A stretch of 64,000 bases of DNA, taken from NCBI GenBank assembly GCA_049325315.1, contig JBMONB010000074.1, positions 33,026-97,025 on the forward strand, read 5' to 3'. The DNA comes from JAWLHU01 sp049325315 (GTDB lineage: Bacteria > Bacillota > Sulfobacillia > Symbiobacteriales > Symbiobacteriaceae). Every line of letters starts with the position of its first letter. The first letter of the stretch is position 1. The notes beneath the pieces were generated by a model, which worked only from the letters and a program-made list of their open reading frames with translations, searched no databases and was not told the origin of the DNA. Positions 59,236 through 64,000 of the stretch are shown here, one piece after another. Both the position numbers and the translations under genes were made by a program.

Positions 59236-60197
59236 CCCGGGATCTGCTCGCACCCGCGGTGGAGCTCTGGAACCGCTGCCTGGGAGAGAGGTTTCCAATG
59301 CGGCCCGGCCTGCTGGAGCAGAACCTGTTTCATGAGCCCAACTTCGACCCGGAGGGCAGCCGGGCGATCTGCGATGGCGACCGCCTGGTCGCCCTGATCG
59401 CCGTAAAGCGGCAGCAGGTGGACATAGGGGTTCAGCAGGCCGACAACCGGGGCTGGATCTCGGCGATTCTCGTCGACCCCGCCTACCAGGGGCAGGGGAT
59501 CGGCTCCGCCCTGCTCCGGGACGCCCTCGCCCACCTGAGCCGCTTCGCGGCAGACGATGTAAGTCTGGGCGGCGACCCGGGCCACCTCTTCCCCGGCGTT
59601 CCCTTCGAGTGCCGCCCGGCGCTCGACTGGTTCGCCCGCCGGGGCGCCTACCTGAGCGCCCCCGTCTGCGACCTCGCCAGCGAGGCGATCGCCGCCTACC
59701 GCCACCCTGCCCGGGCCGAGGAGGCCTTCCGGGCCACCCCCGGCGTCACCTACCGCCCGGCTGGCGAGGGCGATGTCGCTCCACTGCAGGCCTTCATGCG
59801 GGCCGAGTTCCCGGGCCGCTGGGCCTACGAGGTGGAGCAGCACCTCGCCCGACAGGGCCGCCTGGAAGACGTGATGCTGGCCGTCGAAAACGGCAAGGTG
59901 ATCGGCTTCGCCCGCATTCACTGCCCCGAATCGACCCGGTTCGGCCCACCCACCTACTGGGCGCCGCTCTTCCCGGGGCGGCACGGCGGCCTGGGCCCGA
60001 TTGGCGTGGGCGCGGACCAGCGGGGCCGCGGCGTTGGCCTGGCCCTCCTCTCTGCCTCGATTGCCGAACTGCGGGACCGGGGCATCCAGAGCGGGGTAAT
60101 CGACTGGACCATGCTCGTACGGCTGTATGGCCTGGTCGGCTTCCGCCCCTGGAGGTGGTACACCGTCGCCTCCCTGCCCGCTGCGCCGGCGCCGTAG
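59217..60197 (+). CDS. Tandem-GNAT acetyltransferase
   Basis: Protein of 326 residues with two acetyltransferase-like domains. The N-terminal one has GWISAILVDPAYQGQGIGSA, which fits the acetyl-CoA motif Q/R-x-x-G-x-G/A. The C-terminal one has GPIGVGADQRGRGVGLALLS and YGLVGFRPWRWY. The ATG with GAGAGGAGC upstream overlaps the end of phnC, so translation is coupled to the phosphonate transporter; in some phn loci an acetyltransferase protects aminophosphonates. The adjacent, convergent nanE gene leaves an amino-sugar substrate equally possible. Confidence 0.85.
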   Translation: MRNQALTRDLLAPAVELWNRCLGERFPMRPGLLEQNLFHEPNFDPEGSRAICDGDRLVALIAVKRQQVDIGVQQADNRGWISAILVDPAYQGQGIGSALLRDALAHLSRFAADDVSLGGDPGHLFPGVPFECRPALDWFARRGAYLSAPVCDLASEAIAAYRHPARAEEAFRATPGVTYRPAGEGDVAPLQAFMRAEFPGRWAYEVEQHLARQGRLEDVMLAVENGKVIGFARIHCPESTRFGPPTYWAPLFPGRHGGLGPIGVGADQRGRGVGLALLSASIAELRDRGIQSGVIDWTMLVRLYGLVGFRPWRWYTVASLPAAPAP

Positions 60198-60203
60198 CCA
60201 GCC

Positions 60204-60884
60204 CTACCGGCGGGCCTCCCGCAGCGCCCCGGCATACCAGGCGGTGATCTTCTGTGGTCGGGTGATGGCGGTCCCCACCACCACCGCAAAGGCGCCGCGC
60301 TCCATCGCCTCCCGGGCCTCCTGTGGGCTGCTGATCCGCCCCTCCGCCACCACCGGCACGCCGATCTGCTGAGCCAGCGCCTCCACCAGCCCCAGGTCGG
60401 GCTCCTGCTGCTGTGGGCTATAGGGCGTGTAGCCGCTCAGCGTCGTGGAGACCAGGTCCACTCCCAACTCTGCGGCGGCCAGACCCTCCGCCAGGGTGGA
60501 GATATCCGCCATGACCGGCAGGTCGGGGAACTCAGCCCGAATCTGGGCCAGGAACTCCCCGCGTGAGCGGCCGTCAGGCCGGGGCTGATCGGTGAGTTCC
60601 ACCGCCACGATATCCGCCCCCGCCGCCGCCACGGCGCGAACCTCATCGATCGTTGGGGTAATGTAGATGGGCGAGCCCTCATAGCGCCGCTTCACGATGC
60701 CGATCATCGGGAGCGATGTCGCCTCCTTGATTGCCCGTATGTCGAGCGGACCGTTGGCCCGAATCGCCACCGCTCCACCCATCTGGGCAGCCCGGGCCAT
60801 CGCCACCATGTGCTCCGCCCCGTAGAGCGGGTCCCCGGGGTCCGCCTGACAGGAAACGATCAACCCACCCACGATCCGATGCAT
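60204..60884 (-). CDS. nanE: N-acylglucosamine-6-phosphate 2-epimerase (NanE-like)
   Basis: TIM-barrel enzyme that converts N-acetylmannosamine-6-phosphate to N-acetylglucosamine-6-phosphate in sialic acid and aminosugar use. The 226-residue product shows GGLIVSCQADPGDPLYG, AIRANGPLDIRAIKE, IGIVKRRYEGSPIYITPT, the catalytic Lys/Glu region and the phosphate-binding VVAEGRISSPQEA and GAFAVVVGTAITRP. AGGGGGTGGG precedes the ATG. It stands alone, without nanA, nanK or nagAB nearby. It converges with the GNAT gene with only six bases between stops. Confidence 0.92.
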   Translation of the reverse strand: MHRIVGGLIVSCQADPGDPLYGAEHMVAMARAAQMGGAVAIRANGPLDIRAIKEATSLPMIGIVKRRYEGSPIYITPTIDEVRAVAAAGADIVAVELTDQPRPDGRSRGEFLAQIRAEFPDLPVMADISTLAEGLAAAELGVDLVSTTLSGYTPYSPQQQEPDLGLVEALAQQIGVPVVAEGRISSPQEAREAMERGAFAVVVGTAITRPQKITAWYAGALREARR

Positions 60885-60909
60885 AGGCCCACCCCCTGGT
60901 CAGCCCGCC

Positions 60910-61662
60910 TCACGTCGAGGTGGGCTTCTCCTGCTCTTTCAGCCAGTAGTACTGCGCCTCGTCATAGAGCTTGTTCTGCTCCACACAGTCGACGTAGGCG
61001 TTCCAGATGTTGAAGAGGTGAATCGAGGGCCAGAAGAGGATCCACTGGTAGTCCACCACCTGCTGGGCCAGATCATATTGGCCCAGCAGGGTGTATACCA
61101 CCGCCTGGCTCAAGCTCGACTTGATCACAATCACCAGGTACCACCCCATCAGCATGGCGCCCTTGATCAGCTGCATGTTGTGGAAGTGGCCGGCTCCGCC
61201 CAGCACCGCCGACCAGAAGACCGGTACCCACGGATTCCGCTTCAGGAGCATGTTCTGACCGAAGAAGGCCGTGGTATGGTACTCGAAGAACCGCTTCGCC
61301 TGGAGCCGCTCCAGATCGTAAAGCCGATTCTCCTCTACCGCCACCCGGTAAGAATCCCAGATTGCGAGCATGTAGATGCCCGGGTAGAGCACCACCCACT
61401 TCAGTTCGAGAACCTGGGCAGCCTGGGGCACATCGCCGATCAGGGTGTAGTAGATGGCCAGGTTCAAGTTCGCCATGGTATTGATGACAATCTCCCAACT
61501 AATCAAGATGAAGCCCTTCGCAAACGAGCCCAGATAGAAGTGACCCAGCCCCGGCAGAGCGACCGACCACCAGGCGGCTGCCCACGGCGAGCGTTGTGTC
61601 AGTCCCTGGACCCCCAGTGGATGCAATGTCATCTTTACGTACTTGTACTCCTGCTGTTTCAT
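60910..61662 (-). CDS. Membrane protein formed by an internal duplication
   Basis: Unrecognised membrane protein of 250 residues. It consists of two copies of a roughly 95-residue unit: the first starts at SPWAAAWWSVALPGLGHFYL (about residue 25), the second at NPWVPVFWSAVLGGAGHFHN (about 142). Both continue with a lipid-facing KG[FA] segment, a helix ending YTL[IL]G, a W-x-[LV]-x-[YW]P[GS]I segment and an acidic end E[EQ]N[RK]LYD. Each unit has two to three hydrophobic stretches, and GLGHF/GAGHF resembles the turn of TM2-type small membrane proteins. Function unknown. ATG with GGGGGAGGGCAGGAG upstream. Divergent from the next gene. Confidence 0.7.
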   Translation of the reverse strand: MKQQEYKYVKMTLHPLGVQGLTQRSPWAAAWWSVALPGLGHFYLGSFAKGFILISWEIVINTMANLNLAIYYTLIGDVPQAAQVLELKWVVLYPGIYMLAIWDSYRVAVEENRLYDLERLQAKRFFEYHTTAFFGQNMLLKRNPWVPVFWSAVLGGAGHFHNMQLIKGAMLMGWYLVIVIKSSLSQAVVYTLLGQYDLAQQVVDYQWILFWPSIHLFNIWNAYVDCVEQNKLYDEAQYYWLKEQEKPTST

Positions 61663-61724
61663 CTCCTGCCCTCCCCCGTGTCTGCCTTAGTATGAAGCGA
61701 GGAAGAGTGCGCCATGATACCCAC

Positions 61725-62231
61725 ATGAAACTGGTAGTGGGACTCATGCGGACTGCCTATGACCTGGAGCGGGCGGTTCTGGCGCTGAAGCAGGCCGGCT
61801 TCTCCGGCGCCGATTTCCGTTGGATCAACCTCCAGCCCGAGCCCGGGGCACAGGAGCCGAAGGGGTTCCTGGCCTTCCTCCGGCGCGGCGGTTTTTTGGG
61901 CGACACCCAATACCGCTCCGACAACGCCAGCCTCATGGACGGCACGGCGGCTGGGGCGACCATCGCCGCGCTGCTCGGCATCGTCTACGGGTCGGTCTTG
62001 CGCATGGGCCCGATCACGGGAGGCACCATCGGCGTGCTGGTGGGCGGCCTGGTCGGCTGGCTGCTGGACCAGTGGATCCAGGAGAAGCGCAGCCGCAATT
62101 CGCTGGCGCAGCGCCTGGCTCAGTACGGTTGCCTCGTGTTGGTCACCTGCAAAGATGAACACCGCATTGTAGAGGCGGAGAAAGCCCTCCGGCAGGCACA
62201 GGCGGTGCTCACCGGCGCCTCCGAGTCGTAA
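61725..62231 (+). CDS. Hypothetical glycine-zipper membrane protein
   Basis: Not recognised. The product has 168 residues. The N-terminal 75 residues form a soluble-looking alpha/beta part that starts MKLVVGLMRTAYDLERAV, reminiscent of small stress-protein domains that begin with a strand and a helix. The middle is a glycine- and alanine-rich hydrophobic hairpin (about 78-118; GAAGATIAALLG-like, here TAAGATIAALLGIVYG, then GGTIGVLVGGLVGWLL). The C-terminal part is basic and again alpha/beta. The ATG at 61725 is chosen by homology-free reasoning (start of the fold); no good ribosome site is visible, and an in-frame GTG 18 bases earlier is possible. Confidence 0.55.
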   Translation: MKLVVGLMRTAYDLERAVLALKQAGFSGADFRWINLQPEPGAQEPKGFLAFLRRGGFLGDTQYRSDNASLMDGTAAGATIAALLGIVYGSVLRMGPITGGTIGVLVGGLVGWLLDQWIQEKRSRNSLAQRLAQYGCLVLVTCKDEHRIVEAEKALRQAQAVLTGASES

Positions 62232-62256
62232 CAGGCTAATCCTCCCATATTTTACC

Positions 62257-62285
62257 TTGACAGGGGCTCGAATTGTATGGATAAT
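62257..62285 (+). promoter_or_regulatory. Consensus-like promoter in the 62232-62438 gap
   Basis: TTGACA, a 17-base spacer and GATAAT. It is followed within 30 bases by a hairpin terminator and, 150 bases later, by the alpha/beta-hydrolase gene. Confidence 0.55.
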
Positions 62286-62310
62286 AAACATATACGCTAC
62301 AAAACCCGGT

Positions 62311-62338
62311 AGAGGCGGCATAATCACCGCCTCTTTTG
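62311..62338 (+). terminator. Terminator or attenuator upstream of the hydrolase gene
   Basis: AGAGGCGG and CCGCCTCT arms with an eight-base loop, then TTTTGTAT. It can end the preceding gene's transcript, or act on a transcript from the promoter at 62257-62285. Confidence 0.75.
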
Positions 62339-62438
62339 TATCTCCTATGGACATCCCTGTGGCAAAAATCAGGTACCGGTGAGAGAATCTATGTAGCTTA
62401 GCGTGACGCAGACGCACTGTAGAAAGAGGGGTTGACAG

Positions 62439-63197
62439 ATGCTATCGTATCAAGAACTTGGCAATGGTCCTGCGGTGGTATTGATTCACGGCTTTCCGCT
62501 AGCCGGATCGATTTGGGAGCAGCAGAAGCAGCACCTGGCAAAGCGGTACCGGGTGATTGTACCCGACTTGCCCGGCCATGGCGCCTCGGCGGTCGTGCCG
62601 GGTGTGAGCATCGCCCAGATGGGCAGTGAGGTGCTGAACCTGCTGGACCATCTGGAGATCGGCCGGGCGGCGGTAGCCGGTCACAGCATGGGCGGCTATG
62701 TGGCGCTGGCGCTGCAGAAGCAGGCGCCGGAGCGCGTCACCGGGCTCGGCCTCGTGGCCACCCAGGCCGGCGACGACACGCCCGAGGCCAGAGAGGGGCG
62801 CTATGCGACCGCCGAGAAGGTGGGGACCCAGGGCCCCGAGCCCCTGGTGGAGGGCCTCTTGCCCAAGCTGTTCGCCTCTGCGGAAGGCGATAGCGAGGCC
62901 AAGCGTGCCGTGGCCGCCCTGATTCGCCAGACGCCCCGGGAGGGGATTCAGGCCGCCCTGCACGCCATGGCGAAGCGCGAAGACCTTCGCCCCCGCCTGC
63001 CCCAGATCACCGTGCCCAGCCTGGTGCTGGTCGGGGAAGAAGACCGCCTGATTCCGCCCGACCGCTCCGAGGCGATGGCGGCACAACTGCCGACCGCTGT
63101 GCTGGTCAAGGTTGCCCAGGCCGGCCACATGCCGATGCTGGAGCAGCCCGAGCGGGTCAGCCAGGCCCTGGAGCGCTGGCTTGATCTCATCTACTGA
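62439..63197 (+). CDS. Alpha/beta-fold hydrolase
   Basis: Soluble serine hydrolase of 252 residues: oxyanion-hole HGFP near residue 18, nucleophile elbow GHSMGG (Ser near 83), a cap of about 60 residues (REGRYATAEKVG onward), the acid in GEEDRLIPP and His in AGHMPMLEQPE. Similar proteins include esterases, dehalogenase-like and MhpC-type C-C hydrolases; the substrate is unknown. AGAGGGG precedes the ATG. The Dps-like gene follows 22 bases later, so the two are probably co-transcribed. Confidence 0.9.
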   Translation: MLSYQELGNGPAVVLIHGFPLAGSIWEQQKQHLAKRYRVIVPDLPGHGASAVVPGVSIAQMGSEVLNLLDHLEIGRAAVAGHSMGGYVALALQKQAPERVTGLGLVATQAGDDTPEAREGRYATAEKVGTQGPEPLVEGLLPKLFASAEGDSEAKRAVAALIRQTPREGIQAALHAMAKREDLRPRLPQITVPSLVLVGEEDRLIPPDRSEAMAAQLPTAVLVKVAQAGHMPMLEQPERVSQALERWLDLIY

Positions 63198-63219
63198 TAC
63201 ATAAAGAAAGGATGATTCT

Positions 63220-63741
63220 ATGTCTACGGAGCTACTACCCCATATGGAAAAGGTGCAGAGCAACCCCCTCGGCCTGAACGAGGCGACTTGCCGCACGGTG
63301 GTGCTCCACCTGAACGCCGACCTTGCAACGGTCTACACCTTCTACCACCAGATCAAAAAGCACCACTGGCTGGTGGAGGGCCCGCAGTACCTCCCCCTCC
63401 ACGAGTTTCTCGATGAATGGGCGGCGGCGCTGCTCAAGGCGGGTGACGCCATCGCTGAGCGGATCACGGCGCTGGGGGGCTACCCCATCTCCGGCCCGGC
63501 CGCCCAGCAGGAGATCTCCCTGATCACCATGGAGGCCGAGGGCACCTTCGGCATCCGGGAGATGCTGGACAAGGATTTGAAGGATGGCGCCCTGATCGCC
63601 CACACCCTGCGCACCCACATCGGCGAGGCGATGGCGGCGGGCGATTACGGGACCGAGCACCTGCTGAAGGGGATCCTGCTGGAGCATGAGCAGATGGTGC
63701 ATCACCTGGAGCACTTCCTTAGCCCCGAGAGCCTGGGATAG
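63220..63741 (+). CDS. dps: Dps/ferritin-like protein
   Basis: Mini-ferritin of 173 residues, expected to form a dodecamer that oxidises and stores iron and may protect DNA. The ferroxidase signature is visible: an N-terminal helix with a histidine (VVLHLNADLATVY), then KKHHWLVEGPQYLPLHEFLDEW, with His49, His61 and Asp65/Glu66 as likely ligands. There is no extended Lys-rich tail, so direct DNA binding is uncertain. AAAGGATG precedes the ATG. It follows the alpha/beta-hydrolase gene and ends at a strong terminator. Confidence 0.9.
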   Translation: MSTELLPHMEKVQSNPLGLNEATCRTVVLHLNADLATVYTFYHQIKKHHWLVEGPQYLPLHEFLDEWAAALLKAGDAIAERITALGGYPISGPAAQQEISLITMEAEGTFGIREMLDKDLKDGALIAHTLRTHIGEAMAAGDYGTEHLLKGILLEHEQMVHHLEHFLSPESLG

Positions 63742-63755
63742 GCGTTTCAAAGTGA

Positions 63756-63792
63756 GAGGAGAGGCCGTCTCGAATTGAGACGGCCTCTCCTC
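63756..63792. terminator. Bidirectional terminator after dps
   Basis: Perfect 16-base arms GAGGAGAGGCCGTCTC with a five-base loop. It lies between dps and the convergent partial gene at the window end. Confidence 0.88.
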
Positions 63793-63799
63793 TTGTGCG

Positions 63800-64000
63800 T
63801 CACCAGTGAGGTATCCTCTGATCGACGCGGCCGACCAGCCAGACCGTAAACGGCGTAATCCACAAGGCTGCCGCCGGCACCCAGGGGTAGGCGTTCCGCC
63901 AGAGACCCGTCGCCGAGAGCGCCAGGACCCAGGCCAGTTTCAGGGCCGCCAGTCCCCCGTAGTGAGCGGGCGTTCGAGCCCAGCCCAGCCCGACCGCCGC
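63800..64000 (-). CDS. C-terminal part of a membrane protein (truncated by window end)
   Basis: The minus-strand frame is open from base 64000 to a TGA at 63800-63802, giving 66 residues that end QRIPHW. Two hydrophobic stretches are present (LAALKLAWVLALSATGLW and WVPAAALWITPFTVWLVG) with Trp-rich borders. The convergent terminator just downstream supports a real gene. The family was not recognised and the start lies outside the window. Confidence 0.6.
   Translation of the reverse strand, partial: AAVGLGWARTPAHYGGLAALKLAWVLALSATGLWRNAYPWVPAAALWITPFTVWLVGRVDQRIPHW

Noticed and set aside
62439..62445. TTGACAG just before the hydrolase start (62432-62438) as a promoter -35
   Set aside because: It coincides with the start codon region, and any -10 would fall inside the gene; it is more likely chance.

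Overview
The window is high-GC DNA from a spore-lineage Firmicute. The best guess is a Symbiobacterium-type organism (Symbiobacteriaceae). The guess rests on gene content, on many GTG and TTG starts with strong AGGAGG-type ribosome sites, on a valine T-box leader in front of valS, and on the order tig-clpP-clpX / lonB-lon-engB / valS-folC-SPOR-DUF4321-maf-radC-mreBCD-mrdA-minCDE-rodA, which recalls Bacillus. No rRNA, tRNA, CRISPR array, prophage or complete insertion sequence was recognised. The assignment is inference from sequence only.

Left accessory region (1-12.6 kb): the 3' part of an NAD(P)-binding epimerase-like gene, a solitary PglX-like DNA adenine methylase, a lone Flp pilin, a ModE-TupA chimeric regulator followed by a tungstate ABC transporter (tupABC) with two inverted-repeat operators, a signal peptidase, a methionine aminopeptidase, a DASS-family carrier, and a fused PxpB-PxpC protein with a truncated biotin-carrier-like tail.

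Core block on the minus strand (12.7-48.4 kb): elongasome and Min genes (rodA, minE, minD, minC, mrdA, mreD, mreC, mreB), radC, maf, a DUF4321 membrane protein, a SPOR protein in the SpoIIB position, folC, valS with its T-box, engB, lon, lonB, clpX, clpP and tig. Two sets of unrelated genes interrupt it. One holds a GNAT acetyltransferase, a MarR regulator, an EamA exporter and a chemoreceptor (28.1-32.0 kb). The other is a plus-strand peptide-uptake cluster (37.6-44.9 kb): an IclR regulator, a peptide-binding lipoprotein, two permeases, an S9 peptidase and an AstE/aspartoacylase-like hydrolase. The second insertion ends next to a 135-bp hairpin element with 17-bp perfect arms.

Right accessory region (48.8-64 kb): a minus-strand operon encoding a PRD-type regulator, an ascorbate-type PTS EIIB and EIIC, a phosphotriesterase-family hydrolase and a creatininase-family hydrolase, which looks like a catabolic pathway for an unidentified PTS substrate. 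It is followed by a CoA-disulfide-reductase-like protein with a Cys-less rhodanese tail, a divergent free rhodanese, a phosphonate-type ABC transporter (phnDEC) running into a double-GNAT protein, nanE, a membrane protein built from an internal duplication, a glycine-rich membrane protein, an alpha/beta hydrolase, a Dps-like ferritin, and the end of another membrane protein.
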